DNA of 64,000 nucleotides, taken from the NCBI GenBank assembly GCA_016169945.1, contig JADLSH010000114.1, positions 1,276,001 to 1,340,000 of the forward strand, given 5' to 3'. Both the position numbers and the translations under genes were made by a program. A model generated the notes under the pieces. The model was not told the origin of the DNA, ran no database searches, and worked only from the letters and a program-made list of their open reading frames with translations. The DNA comes from Trachythela sp. YZ-2020 (Eukaryota; Cnidaria; Anthozoa; Malacalcyonacea; Clavulariidae). This document shows, piece by piece, positions 11,670 through 24,599 of this stretch; the first letter of the stretch is position 1; every line of letters begins with the position of its first letter.

Positions 11670-12299
11670 CATAATGTTTAGTCCTATAGTATTTCTCTGT
11701 TTTTTCTCCAAAAGCAAGTCAATCATCTTCACAAATCATGCGAAATTTTGAATGTGAATTAATCAGTCAATTTGTAATATTGATCAGGTTATTGATAACG
11801 TGGTTATTGATAGAGTGAACCTCTGACGTTCGCAGCATTTAATTCTTAACCAAATTAATAATCATGTTTCTATAGCTTTCCCTGCTTTCGTGCTTTCATT
11901 GAAAAGAACGTGTCATCGTACAAAGACGTGGAGATTTGAACACCCTGAATTAAGCTAAGTTCCCCTTGTTTTTGAAATAGAGCTGATATACGAGAACTGT
12001 ATTTCCCCTGTATTTCCGGCAACATGCACCACTTATGCATAATTCCATGCCTTTGTGTTTAATAACATCATTATGGTTTGTTTTCAAAACATGCGGCTAC
12101 GCAGAAACGATTTAAATATGCGAAGATATCTATTGGAATTAATATAAGTAATCAGATGCAGATCCAATCCCAATTCGATTCGAATTCGATCTGATCGTAT
12201 TAATATTACATTCGGATTCGGAGAGATAAATATAAATTTCGGATCGGGTCGAATTGAAAAATATTGGCCCGCCACTCAGATCGGATCGGATTAACGAAG
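11670..12299 (+). repeat. Dispersed repeat, copy B
   Basis: Direct diverged copy of 1050-2134. It preserves the pre-insertion TTAA site (11759-11762) for the MITE found in copy A. The repeat ends in a gatccgatc/cggatcgg-rich stretch (12150-12330). Confidence 0.75.
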
Positions 12300-12700
12300 C
12301 GGTAAAGCTGTCGGATCAGATCCAATTACTATACACCCAAATGCATTGTTTTTCTTCCAAGACAGCTTCAGTTTATTGTGATACTGTATGCATTGTTGAA
12401 TCACAGTGGAGAACATATGATCTTCTATAAAATCCGAATTTAGCGGGCAGTGAAAGACAAAGAAGGCAGAGGGTCCTTTCACGAATATGAATTGATGAAC
12501 CACAGGAATACCAAGAAAGTGATAGGCCGATGAGAATAGCATTTCATTTTTTTCGTTTCAGATAGGACTTGTAAATTGTGGCAAACATATTTACTTTATT
12601 ATAGTTCGTATTGATTTCCCGTACAAATAGTTTGAAAAAAGTAAAATTACGGCCAAATTTTCCTAACTATTTTGATATGTCGAGGGGAATTTGTGTTATC
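12300..12700. other. Intergenic before the tandem array
   Basis: No gene is seen. The minus-strand open frame 12291-12542 has no recognisable domain. Confidence 0.4.
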
Positions 12701-14565
12701 ATAACTTTGCTACAAAACTTGTTTACCGGCTCCGCTGTAGAGTTTAATGATACAAATGGTAATATTACGGCGATCTATTTCTAATTTGTTTGAGGAAGTC
12801 CGTCATGTATTTTGCTTTTTGTTCTCACAGTACACATTTGTTTTTAGTTATCCTGTACGAAAGTAATATTTTGACCGGATCGAATCGCCATCGGTTTTCC
12901 TGATATTGCATTACGGATTCGAATTTTTCCGATCGAATGGGATTCAGATTTTAATCATCAGTCAATAATCAAATTCTAACTGTTTTCATTCTGACTGTTT
13001 ATTTCCTACAGTGACCTCGTCATTCTGGAATGCTCCAATGACCAAGTCCGGTAATATAATACCTGAAATCTGAATTTGAAGCCAAGCAAAATGCGCGAGC
13101 CGTGCGGAATACTATAAATGCGTTTTTAAAGGACTTGGAAGAGTCTCAAAAAGCGGCCACCTCAATCAAACGTTTATTGTTAGCGAGAATGAAACAAAGG
13201 TCTTTGCTATATACTATATCTTAAATATTGAACCGGTATCTAAATATTTTTAATAATTACTGTATTTTAAAGAAATATACCGACCAGTAAACAGTTTAGG
13301 TTCGCCTACTTTACGCTTAATTAATTATACTGTATTTAAGACTTAATATATATAACAGTGCTTTAAAAGGCTTGGGAAATTGTAATATGTGTTCAGAGTC
13401 GATCTATACTATAGTCAATATATAAAATAGCTCTCGGAATAGTATATAGGCATAAGTAACAGTGTCGTGAAAGGGTATAATGGAAGCTGGAGTTTGGAAA
13501 AATGAATGGAAAATTGGATTTGGAGCAATGAGAATGGGATTTGCGCCAGAAATTTTGATACTGGGAATGATATTAGAGACAAATCATAGTGTTGGACTAT
13601 TTTGGCGGGATTCACCACCCCTCTCCCCCATTATTCCACCACCCTCAATTAACATGGACGATCATGTTTTCGCTTCAATTCTATTAAGAATATATTAAGA
13701 ATATATATTAAGAATATATATTAAGAATATATATTAAGAATATATATTAAGAATATATATTAAGAATATATATTAAGAATATATATTAAGAATATATATT
13801 AAGAATATATATTAAGAATATATATTAAGAATATATATTAAGAATATATATTAAGAATATATATTAAGAATATATATTAAGAATATATATTAAGAATATA
13901 TATTAAGAATATATATTAAGAATATATATTAAGAATATATATTAAGAATATATATTAAGAATATATATTAAGAATATATATTAAGAATATATATTAAGAA
14001 TATATATTAAGAATATATATTAAGAATATATATTAAGAATATATTAAACCTACAATATTTGGAGTATAATTGCAGTGGGAGAAACTTAATTAAATTTTCA
14101 AAGGTTTTTAATTTAAAACACAATCTTGTCCAAAGCATCTCAGTTATTTATACACGCAGTAATTTGCGTGAAATTCGGGGTAAACTTTATGGAGAATCGT
14201 TGTGAAAAACGCATGAATGTGCATGTCATTTCTGTCTACATGTTCTCTTGAAGTTCTGGTTCTGTATCATTTTGTTGTGCTCCTTTTCAGCTTGAACAAA
14301 TTAACTTGCCGATAAAACATTGTTAGCAACACTGTTATTGATTTCGAAAACTCCTCGGCTCTTTCTCATACCGCCTATGTATATCATATATATATATATA
14401 TAATTTTCTAATATAATTGCAATGTGAGCTAGAAAACTGATTAAAATTTTCATTTCAGACAGATTAATCCATCCAACGTCGACTCAGTGATCAGTCAAAA
14501 TAGTTTGTGGAAAATGCGGGGAAAACATTGTGGAGAGATGATTAAACAGTGGGCTTTTTGCTTAA
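12701..14565 (+). repeat. 1.87-kb tandem unit, copy 1
   Basis: Begins at ataactttgctacaaaac and is about 97-99% identical by eye to copy 2. It contains a 13-bp minisatellite (13684-14047) and ends inside a truncated copy of the first exon of the PAN-fibrinogen gene (ATG at 14514). Unit length is 1865. Confidence 0.95.
13684..14047 (+). repeat. TTAAGAATATATA minisatellite, copy 1
   Basis: About 28 near-perfect tandem copies of the 13-mer TTAAGAATATATA. The same block sits at the equivalent position in each tandem unit, with very different copy numbers. Confidence 0.95.
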
Positions 14566-16446
14566 ATAACCTTGCTACAAAACTTGTTTACCGGCTCCGC
14601 TGTAGAGTTTGATGATACAAATGGTAATATTACGGCGATCTATTTCTAATTTGTTTGAGGAAGTCCGTCATGTATTTTGCTTTTTGTTCTCACAGTACAC
14701 ATTTGTTTTTAGTTATCCTGTACGAAAGTAATATTTTGACCGGATCGAATCGCCATCGGTTTTCCTGATATTGCATTACGGATTCGAATTTTTCCGATCG
14801 AATGGGATTCAGATTTTAATCATCAGTCAATAATCAAATTCTAACTGTTTTCATTCTGACTGTTTATTTCCTACAGTGACCTCGTCATTCTGGAATGCTC
14901 CAATGACCAAGTCCGGTAATATAATACCTGAAATCTGAATTTGAAGCCAAGCAAAATGCGCGAGCCGTGCGGAATACTATAAATGCGTTTTTAAAGGACT
15001 GGGAAGAGTCTCAAAAAGCGGCCACTTCAATCAAACGTTTATTTTTAGCGAGAATGAAACAAAGGTCTTTGCTATATACTATATCTTAAATATTGAACCG
15101 GTATCTAAATATTTTTAATAATTACTGTATTTTAAAGAAATATACCGACCAGTAAACAGTTTAGGTTCGCCTACTTTACGCTTAATTAATTATACTGTAT
15201 TTAAGACTTAATATATATAACAGTGCTTTAAAAGGCTTGGGAAATTGTAATATGTGTTCAGAGTCGATCTATACTATAGTCAATATATAAAATAGCTCTC
15301 GGAATAGTATATAGGCATAAGTAACAGTGTCGTGAAAGGGTATAATGGAAGCTGGAGTTTGGAAAAATGAATGGAAAATTGGATTTGGAGCAATGAGAAT
15401 GGGATTTGCGCCAGAAATTTTGATACTGGGAATGATATTAGAGACAAATCATAGTGTTGGACTATTTTGGCGGGATTCACCACCCCTCTCCCCCATTATT
15501 CCACCACCCTCAATTAACATGGACGATCATGTTTTCGCTTCAATTCTATTAAGAATATATTAAGAATATATATTAAGAATATATATTAAGAATATATATT
15601 AAGAATATATATTAAGAATATATATTAAGAATATATATTAAGAATATATATTAAGAATATATATTAAGAATATATATTAAGAATATATATTAAGAATATA
15701 TATTAAGAATATATATTAAGAATATATATTAAGAATATATATTAAGAATATATATTAAGAATATATATTAAGAATATATATTAAGAATATATATTAAGAA
15801 TATATATTAAGAATATATATTAAGAATATATATTAAGAATATATATTAAGAATATATATTAAGAATATATTAAGAATATATATTAAGAATATATATTAAG
15901 AATATATATTAAGAATATATATTAAGAATATATTAAACCTACAATATTTCGAGTATAATTGCACGGCGAGAAACTTAATTAAATTTTTAAAGGTTTTTAA
16001 TTTAAAACACAATCTTGTCCAAAGCATCTCGGATATATTTACACGCAGTAATTTGCGTGAAATTCGGGGTAAACTTTATGGAGAATCGTTGTGAAAACGC
16101 ATGAATGTGCATGTCATTTCTGTCTACATGTTCTCTTGAAGTTCTGGTTCTGTATCATTTTGTTGTGCTCCTTTTCAGCTTGAACAAATTAACTTGCCGA
16201 TAAAACATTGTTAGCAACACTGTTATTGATTTCCGAAAACTCCTCGGGCTCTTTCATACCGCCTATATCATATATATATATAATTTTCCAATATAATTGC
16301 AATGTGAGCTAGAAAACTGATTAAAAATTTTCATTTCAGACAGATTAATCCATCCAACGTCGACTCAGTGATCAGTCAAAATAGTTTGTGGAAAATGCGG
16401 GGAAAACATTGTGGAGAGATGATTAAACAGTGGGCTTTTTGCTTAA
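14566..16446 (+). repeat. 1.88-kb tandem unit, copy 2
   Basis: Second copy of the array. The length difference from copy 1 is mostly in the minisatellite (15549-15936). It ends in a second truncated first-exon copy (ATG at 16395) that reads about 17 codons of the real exon, then enters the next unit and terminates after about 32 codons. Confidence 0.95.
15549..15936 (+). repeat. TTAAGAATATATA minisatellite, copy 2
   Basis: About 30 copies of the 13-mer, with one or two units lacking one TA step near 15868. Confidence 0.95.
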
Positions 16447-17970
16447 ATAACTTTGCTACAAAACTTGTTTACCGGCTCCGCTGTAGAGTTTGATGATACA
16501 AATGGTAATATTACGGCGATCTATTTCTAATTTGTTTGAGGAAGTCCGTCATGTATTTTGCTTTTTGTTCTCACAGTACACATTTGTTTTTAGTTATCCT
16601 GTACGAAAGTAATATTTTGACCGGATCGAATCGCCATCGGTTTTCCTGATATTGCATTACGGATTCGAATTTTTCCGATCGAATGGGATTCAGATTTTAA
16701 TCATCAGTCAATAATCAAATTCTAACTGTTTTCATTCTGACTGTATATTTCCTACAGTGACCTCGTCATTCTGGAATGCTCCAATGACCAAGTCCGGTAA
16801 TATAATACCTGAAATCTGAATTTGAAGCCAAGCAAAATGCGCGAGCCGTGCGGAATACTATAAATGCGTTTTTAAAGGACTGGAAGAGTCTCAAAAAGCG
16901 GCCACTTCAATCAAACGTTTATTTTTAGCGAGAATGAAACAAAGGTCTTTGCTATATACTATATCTTAAATATTGAGCCGGTATCTAAATATTTTTAATA
17001 ATTACTGTATTTTAATAAAATATACCGACCAGTAAACAGTTTAGGTTCGCCTACTTTACGCTTAATTAATTTATACTGTATTTAAGACTTAATATATAAC
17101 AGTGCTTTAAAAGGCTTAGGAAATTGCAACATGTGTTCAGAGTCGATTTATACCAGTCAATATATAAAATAGCTCTCGGAATAATATAGAGACTTTATTA
17201 GGCATAAGTAACAGTGTCGTGAAAGGGTATAATGGAAGCTGGAGTTTGGAAAAATGAATGGAAAATGGGATTGGAGTAATCTGGACTTGCGCCAGAAATT
17301 TTGATACTTGGAATGATATTAGAGACAAATCGTAGTGTTGGACTATTTTGGCGGGATTCACCACCACACATTATTTCACCACTCTCAATTAACATGGACG
17401 AACATGTTTTCGCTTCAATTCTATTAAGAATATATTAAGAATATATATTAAAAATATATTAAACCTACAATATTTCGAGTATTATTGCAGTGGGAGAAAC
17501 TTCATTAAATTTTTAAAGGTTTTTAATTTAAAACACAATCTTGTCCAAAGCATCTCAGTTATTTATACACGCAGTAATTTGCGCGAAATTCGGCGTAAAC
17601 TTTATGGAGAATCGTTGTGAAAAACGCACGAACGTGTCATTTCTGTCACGTCTACATGTTCTCTTGAAGTTCTGGTTCTGTATCATTTTGTTGTGCTCCT
17701 TTTCAGCTGGAACAAATTAACTTGCCGATAAAACATTGTTAGCAACACTGTTATTGATTTCCGAAAACCCCTCGGGCTCTTTCATACCGCCTATATCATA
17801 TATATAAAATTTTCCAATATAATTGCAATGTGAGCTATAAAACTGATTAAAAATTTTCATTTTAGACAGATTAATCTATCCAACGTCGACTCAGTGATCA
17901 GTCAAAATAGTTTGTGGAAAATGCGGGGAAAACATTGCGGAGAGATGATTAAACAGTGGGCTTTTTGTCT
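16447..17970 (+). repeat. Tandem unit, copy 3 (adjacent to the intact gene)
   Basis: Third, more diverged copy. The minisatellite has contracted to about three units (17424-17461), which accounts for most of the shorter length (about 1.52 kb). Its 3' end continues without a break into the complete first exon of the PAN-fibrinogen gene. Confidence 0.9.
17836..17841 (+). promoter_or_regulatory. Candidate TATA box of the PAN-fibrinogen gene
   Basis: TATAAA lies 85 bases upstream of the chosen ATG. The same position in tandem copies 1 and 2 reads TAGAAA. A pyrimidine-rich AG (17857-17866) between it and the ATG could instead be a splice acceptor for a 5' non-coding exon, so the promoter call is tentative. 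Confidence 0.4.
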
Positions 17971-20900
17971 AAATATTTTCCTACAGCACAATATCATTTT
18001 CGTTGTTTCGTGTGGTCCTTTTCACCCAGTGACAGTGCCAACTAGGCAATGTAACTCCACTGATAATCAGAATAGCACTGGGACTCATTTGCAAGACCCC
18101 GTGAAAAATAAAACAGAGATGTTCCTGTTGCCAATCAAAGGTACTATATTCATCAATTAGAAATATTTAGTTTACTTTAAGAGGAGATTTTTTGCATATG
18201 CGTAACACGCGCTCAAAACGAGTATATATAATACCACTTGGTTTATGACTGCATTTCGAATTTTTGATGCGTTTCTCAATCGGCAAACAAACTTAAAAAG
18301 TATGTGTAAGTGTTCGCGTATGTTTGGTGCATAATCTATAAGAAAATTATAATACTAAAATATATAAATTTTAGATGGTATGCAAAAGAGAAAACGATGT
18401 TTGAAGTTCAGTAGGTTTTGCTTATATTGCTGTAATATATGGCGTCAATTTTATAGCATGCATCATTAATATAGTTATATTTCAATTTTCAATTTTTTAT
18501 ACTATGCTTTTATGTATTCTCAACCGCCATGTAGGTGCATTTAGAAAGGTAGCGAACTGTATAAACTAGAAAATAAAGGTAAAACAGTCATTTTGGCAGG
18601 TACGCCAAAAAGATTTTAAGTTTTGAACATGAGTATATCTGATATTGGTAATCACGTCAGATGACGTTTACCGCGCTTATTTATCTCAAAAAAGCATGAC
18701 AAAAATTGCAATATATGTAAACATAGCCTAACATCGTCGAAGCGTTACCAAAAATTTGGGACAAGATGGCGGCACGCATGCATATAATTAAAGACCATTA
18801 AAATGGCGATTTCTGATAGAAAATAATAAGGAGAGCACATATTAACTCAAATTTTGCTCGAGTGATGATATATTTCTTCTTTGCCAGACTCTATCTGACT
18901 TCAGCATAGACTGAGCAATAGTTATAACTAAAAAATTATTGTTTACTACGACGACAAAGTACTTCCCTAGCTTGCCATATTTTGTTCTAAAAGCGGCACT
19001 ATTCATAGTGTTAGCCATACTAACGATTAATCTTCTTGACATCATTACGGGCGACGCGAAGTGCCAGACTCGCGATGCATTCTAGGCCTACTATAATCAA
19101 TCTAATTTTTGAGCTCATAATAATCTTTATTTGTCTTTAACGTTGTACTTCCAAAAGCGTTTGAACTTGTTTGATTTTACAATCTTTGTGGTCGTTTACA
19201 GGTGAATCTAAATAATTATGCATGCATGCGATATTTGAACGTATTCTAAAGAACACAATGACAAGAATAATGAGCAACACTATAATCATTCGCATTAGAA
19301 TATATAATTATATGACCAAAATTTCTGGTAATGGCTTAGAGAGTTAATATTATGTAATCACGACGTTACATTAATTGAATAGATACGAGAGTATAGCTGA
19401 TAAGTTGCTGTCATTCGGGAATGATTCAATGTTTTACATGTATAGGGAGGCGAGTTGTAAGAAAGGCACGATATACTTCTGTTCGTGCATGTCATTGCAA
19501 CCACCATGGGCTAAAAATGGGCTAGTTGTGAGTAAAAGGCAAAGTGTAATTTTGAAAGGGTTGTTTTATGTAAATTAAAAAAGGCTACTTAACGTTATAT
19601 AAAACAGACTTGTGAACTGGTGGGATGTGAACACGAGACCAGTAAAAGTCAACTACCGAGAAAAACTCCCGCACATTTTCTAATTGCATTCCGTTCTCTT
19701 TATTCCTCTATTTAATTTAATTTTCCATACTCGATTGTTATTGAACAGTTAGTTTTATCTCAAACAGGAGCAATATTGGTAATTAGTGTCACGGCATTTC
19801 TGCTCAACTACAAGCTATAGTTGTAAAAATCATTTCTATAGCCCCTGCCATGCACTTTCAGTTTTGCCCAGACAAATATTGTTACTATTCTTTTCGTAAC
19901 TTTTCTTTGCCCATATAACCTACAATTCTTGAACTAGGATATCGTCTGTACGCTTGCTCTTACTTGGAGAAAAGTGTTGGCAGTATAATGGATTGTGCTC
20001 ATCTGTGTCTTCGTGAGAATGGTCAATGTCGATCAATCAATTTTCAAAAAGCACGGAGCATTGGTGGATATAAATGTCAGCTGAATAATTCAACGAAAGG
20101 AAACGATGTGCATAAGCTTGTAAGAAACCCAGCTTCTGACTATCTTGAGCTAAAAAAGGTACAGAATATGAAAAGTTACCTATAAAAGTTAATGCATGCT
20201 GTCCACCAAGTTAAAATCCCATTTGAATCTCATTGATGTAACAAAATTGTGGCTGTTTTTAACCTACGACGAACATTTGAATACAAACTGCAAACTGCGC
20301 ATGATCGTGAAACCCGTCGATTTTGTGTCACATATTTATGTCCCCTCTACCGCCTACCATCGCCTAAGAAATCCTATATAAAATATTTCTCATGTACTGT
20401 AGGTTGTGAATGGTATTTTGGTTCCAATGTATACCTCTACAGAAAATATTAAAGGTAATATTTTCAAACTTGTTCACACGGTTATAATATAAAAACAGAT
20501 AAAATATAAAAAAATATTATTTCCTCTCAATTGTATTTGGTGCCAGTGTACTACATCCGTAACTATTCAATATGTAATATAATCTAATATAAAATTAAAA
20601 TTACAGAATCGCTGGGACTACAGATCAAGAGAGCATAAATCAGGTCTGCATCTTTGAGAATAGCCTGCATGTGCCTCGACGTCTCTTCTATAGCACACGG
20701 TTGCTTAACAAATCCTTTCCATTTGACCACAACGTCATCAATAACCATTTTCATTGGGCGTTTGCCTTGGTCTCCCTTTTGATCTTTAACATGTCTTTGA
20801 TTCTAATCAAATATATATATTTTAGTAGCCTCCCCTTAAACGTTCTAACCACGTGACGAAATCATCTCATTATTTTGGTTACTTCTCGTGCAAAAATTTT

Positions 20901-22245
20901 GTTGATGCTCATTGTCAATGCTGATTGTCAATGCTGTTTGTCAATGCTGCACCGATATTCACCTCGCCTTCGGCGAATAATTGTTAATTGATGAAATGAG
21001 GTATATTTTTCTAGTGTTCAGAAGCTGTGCTGAGCTGTACAAACAAGGCATAAGAACAAATGGCATTTATAATATCAACCCCGATGGCAAAGGAAAACTT
21101 TCAGTGAGATGTGATATGAAATCTTCGGGCGGGGGATGGACAATCTTTCAAAGACGTTATAACGGAAGTGTTGATTTTAACCGGAATTGGTCAGATTATA
21201 AGAATGGCTTTGGCCTTTTGACCGGAGAATTTTGGCTGGGGTTAGATAAGATTCACCGAATGACTAACGATGTTCAGAATGTCTTGAGAATTGAAATGGA
21301 GGATTTTGAGGGAGAAAAACGTTATGCAGAATATGATATGCTTCAAGTACTCAATGAATGTGAGAAATACAAGTTGATTGTTGGAAATTATTCAGGTTTG
21401 TACTTTGATCATGTGTATGAGACACTATAAATGATATTGCGTGTCTTGCATGATATGGTGATGATCAACACGCGACTCTTATACAAGACATAGTCCTTAT
21501 ATGTGTACATAATTTCGCAAAACTGGCCTCGGTATCTAGAATAGATTCTTCTGAAATTCGGCAATCTATACCTATCAGAACTATGTATGCGCGTAAAAGA
21601 AATTGAGATTCACATTCATATTCGACCTAATCGGCTGCCTGATACATGCTTATGTATTTTACATATCTAGGTAAATTGTCCGCCCCCTCCTCCCACATCC
21701 CACCCAATATCAGCAACACTGTTGTGTCAATTTATTTTCTAAAGTAACTTTTCAATTTTCTAATGTTTTAAGTGTTTTGTTGTTGAAGTTATGCGTTAAA
21801 TAATGTTTTAAAAATCATAAAAATTCCATGAAATGGTTTCCTAGAATGCAAGAAGTGGCACTTTAGCATCTATAATTTCGGAAGTGTCGTCTTTAATGCA
21901 TCTGCTGTCACGAATTCGTCCGATCTCCTGTGAACGTAGTCTACAGTAACATTCATGAATTTCACAATATATTTGACAGGCGATGCTGGCGACTCACTTG
22001 GACGTCATAATAACACGCGATTTTCTACTAAGGATGTGGATAATGATCCTAACATTTATTTAAACTGTGCTCAAATATGTAGAGGTGGATGGTGGTATTT
22101 CGGTTGCCATAAAGCCAGCTTGAATGGACATTACTACTACCGTAACCAAACAGTGCGCTCTGATGGGATCATCTGGTCAGAGTGGAAAGGTTATCAATAT
22201 TCCTTAAAAACAACTGAAATGAAGATTAGACCTATTCACTTTTAG
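17921..22245 (+). CDS. Secreted PAN/apple plus fibrinogen C-terminal domain protein (five exons)
   Basis: Exons: 17921-18140, 19938-20158, 20607-20643, 21015-21395 and 21980-22245. All junctions are GT-AG with matching phases (1, 0, 1, 1), giving 1125 coding bases and 374 residues. Exon 1 encodes a signal peptide (hydrophobic NIFLQHNIIFVVSC) and a linker; an alternative start at 17945 fits a signal peptide better. Exon 2 is a PAN/apple-type domain (SIMDCAHLCLRENGQCRSIN, KCQLNNST). The 37-base exon 3 encodes WDYRSRE. Exons 4-5 are a full fibrinogen-related domain: SCAELYKQG, GGGWTIFQRR, EFWLGLDKIH, YSGDAGDSLG, the calcium-site region DVDNDPN, NCAQ, GGWWYFGCH, LNGHYYY and TEMKIRP. Such FReD proteins are secreted lectin-like molecules, often recognition factors. 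The ligand is unknown. The reading frame is intact, unlike most of the window. It is paralogous to the minus-strand exons at 44.4 and 57.4 kb. Confidence 0.93.
18141..19937 (+). other. Intron 1 of the PAN-fibrinogen gene
   Basis: 1.8 kb bounded by a gtacta donor and a gaactag acceptor. No exon, transposon ORF or obvious repeat was recognised inside. Confidence 0.7.
20899..20955 (+). repeat. Short tandem repeat in intron 3
   Basis: Three to four tandem copies of a 14-mer like GATTGTCAATGCT, followed by a small palindromic patch (cctcgccttcggcga). Confidence 0.7.
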
Positions 22246-22264
22246 ACTTCCTTTTTGAACATAG

Positions 22265-22830
22265 TTAATAGAATAGAGGAAAACTCGATGAAAATATAAC
22301 AAAGCTCGTGATCATTACTTTAATCCAACTGATATACAGACGGGCAATATTTTTCTGTTGACGACAGACAATGTCAGTGAAGAAAAATCGTCGCATTGCC
22401 GTTGCCAAAATAATTGGTCTTGTACCACTAACGTTGCCGAAGTTTGAAACCATTTATTTTTGTGCAGCGATTCCCGAATATTGTGACGTGTGGTCAAAGT
22501 TGATAATTGACACGGTTCTTCCACAGCCAATGAAAGGCGTTATATAATGGTTGAGCCCACAAGTTTTTCCTTGCATTTTGGACAATGTTCGAATAGTTGG
22601 AAAAATAAGGGACGGTGTAGGAGTGTAATTAATTATTTGGCTAATTTGAATTGAATTAGTATCTCCCGCAAGTTGCTCGCCGACTGTTGCAAAACGCCTA
22701 TCATAAATTTCCGCTTTCTCAGTATCTTCTATTGGCAGCGTTCCATATACTTTAATCTTGTGTTTCCTTCGTTCGTGCTTAATTATTTTCCAGTATTTAC
22801 GACAATCTGTAACGCCATTGGACATATTGG
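22265..22830 (-). mobile_element. LINE reverse-transcriptase remnant
   Basis: A minus-strand reading 22825-22454 contains CRKYWKIIKHERR, EDTEKAEIYDRRFATVGEQL and SQIINYTPTP. This is the linker pattern before the reverse-transcriptase core of CR1/jockey-type non-LTR elements. The catalytic core is missing and the frame is lost downstream. It lies directly behind the PAN-fibrinogen gene on the opposite strand. Confidence 0.45.
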
Positions 22831-22845
22831 CAAAATATTCAGTTT

Positions 22846-23379
22846 TTACCCGTTTGACTTAAGTTGTTACCTCATTCCTTAATTTACGCATATTTTATCT
22901 TCCCCCGTTTTCTTGGCAAGACACAGAAGTTTAAACCTTCAGTTTATTTTTGTCTCAGTCTACCTGTCACCCATATCTCGAACTTGTGGTGCCAGTGTGC
23001 GTAGCGTCTATACAATAAGTATTACGTTCTATGTAATAGAACGGCATTCAAGTATGGGGCAGACAATACTTAGATTTCAAAAAATACACATCCTTGCAAG
23101 GGCGTAACTAGTGGGGGTAAGGGAGTAAGCCCCACCCCCCACTCAATGTTTAACAATTGCAATAATTTTGTAGGGCAAATTTTGTCATGTTGGTCGGGCA
23201 AAAATACATTCAAATTATGTTGAGTTAGTGTAAATAACCTTGAAAATACAGTTTAGGCAATTTCAAAAGTTGCTAATATTATATACAACATTTTCTGACC
23301 ATCAGATTTCTATAAAATCTTCCCCAAAGTGCATAAAATGGCGTTTTAGAGAATTTTTGGTACGTAACAACGTAACACA
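22846..23379. other. Intergenic, low-copy MITE-like patch
   Basis: No gene. A stretch near 23098-23150 (agggcgtaactagtgggggt followed by a C-rich run) resembles the end of a non-autonomous element and has a relative at about 24190. Confidence 0.4.
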
Positions 23380-24215
23380 ACTACGGTAAGTAAGTTGATT
23401 TTATTCAATTTATATTATGTACACCACTTTAAGCTAAAATACACTGACATTTGATTTGTAAACACATTCAGAGCCTGGTAAGCCTGTGATTATGATATAA
23501 TAATACTATTCACATAATCGATATTGCTACCATGAACACTATGGCATGATATAGCGGTCAATCCTCGCTTTAAATTTCCTTTTGTATCTCTTTATTGTTG
23601 TAGATAAAGTGGAAATTCTCATATTTATACATAAAGGTTAATATTTAGCACAGGTAAAATAGAATTATATATTGAATTCTAAATACATATTGAATTTTAA
23701 ATACACTTGGACAACTTGGGCATCCACCAATGATGACAATCAATGCCCAAATAAATGTAGCATATATACCTGACTTAAAAATTGAAATATACAATAAAAA
23801 CAGTAAATAGTAACAGTGATATGGCAATGATTGTAACAAATACAACAATGATATCACAAAATATTATACAATAATTTAATTATTGCTGTTCCAACACTCA
23901 CTGTGTCAAATCAACGTTAACACTCACCGGCCACGGTACAAAATGTACACAGTACATGTACACAATAATATTTACTACATTTTCAAGTGCTCATATATAC
24001 ACCCTTTTATTCTACATCCCATAAAGAAGCTTTCGTTACAAATTGTATTGATGAAGAACTATATGTATAATGTAATAACTTAATACTGTTCATTTTAATA
24101 AGTAACTTACAAACTATATATTTTTATTGACATTTTAATTAGTAGCACGAGGTAATCTGAATATTCTAAACTAATTTAGTCTATATGCGAGGGCCAGGGG
24201 CGTAAATGTGGGGGA
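23380..24215 (+). repeat. Long dispersed repeat, copy 1
   Basis: Direct copy of about 33110-34212. Shared landmarks are agcctggtaag, cacataatcgatattgct, catgatatag, aatacacttgg, tatcacaaaatattataca and taacacgaggtaatct. It carries the empty site for the hAT-type MITE inserted in copy 2. Confidence 0.85.
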
Positions 24216-24599
24216 GTGTGGTACACCCCCAGAGATCATGATCCAGTCGGTCTCAAAATGTGCAGTAGGTCTCAAGATATTCATTGTTAAATTGGACGCA
24301 TAATGCCACGTAATGCTATGCGAGACTGGCTAAATAGTTTCAGCGACCGACTTCAATCGTCGCATTAATTAAAATATAAAGTTTGCCGAATATCCTGTTT
24401 CAATCTTTGTTGTAAAGCGTTCTTCTAGAATGTCATATCACTCATACTGTATGTGGCGTGCGTATGTTGAATATTTACAGAAGCACTGAAGCACTGTAAA
24501 TGCTAAAACAAACTATACTTTCAAATAGAACCATAATATTGTTCTACATCAATTCCAATCGAGTGAGATGCAGAAAAAAACATCTTGTATTGTATAAGG

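Noticed and set aside
13415..15563. Identical open frames at 13415-13698 and 15280-15563
   Set aside because: They are duplicates because the DNA is tandemly repeated; no domain, and the third copy is frameshifted.
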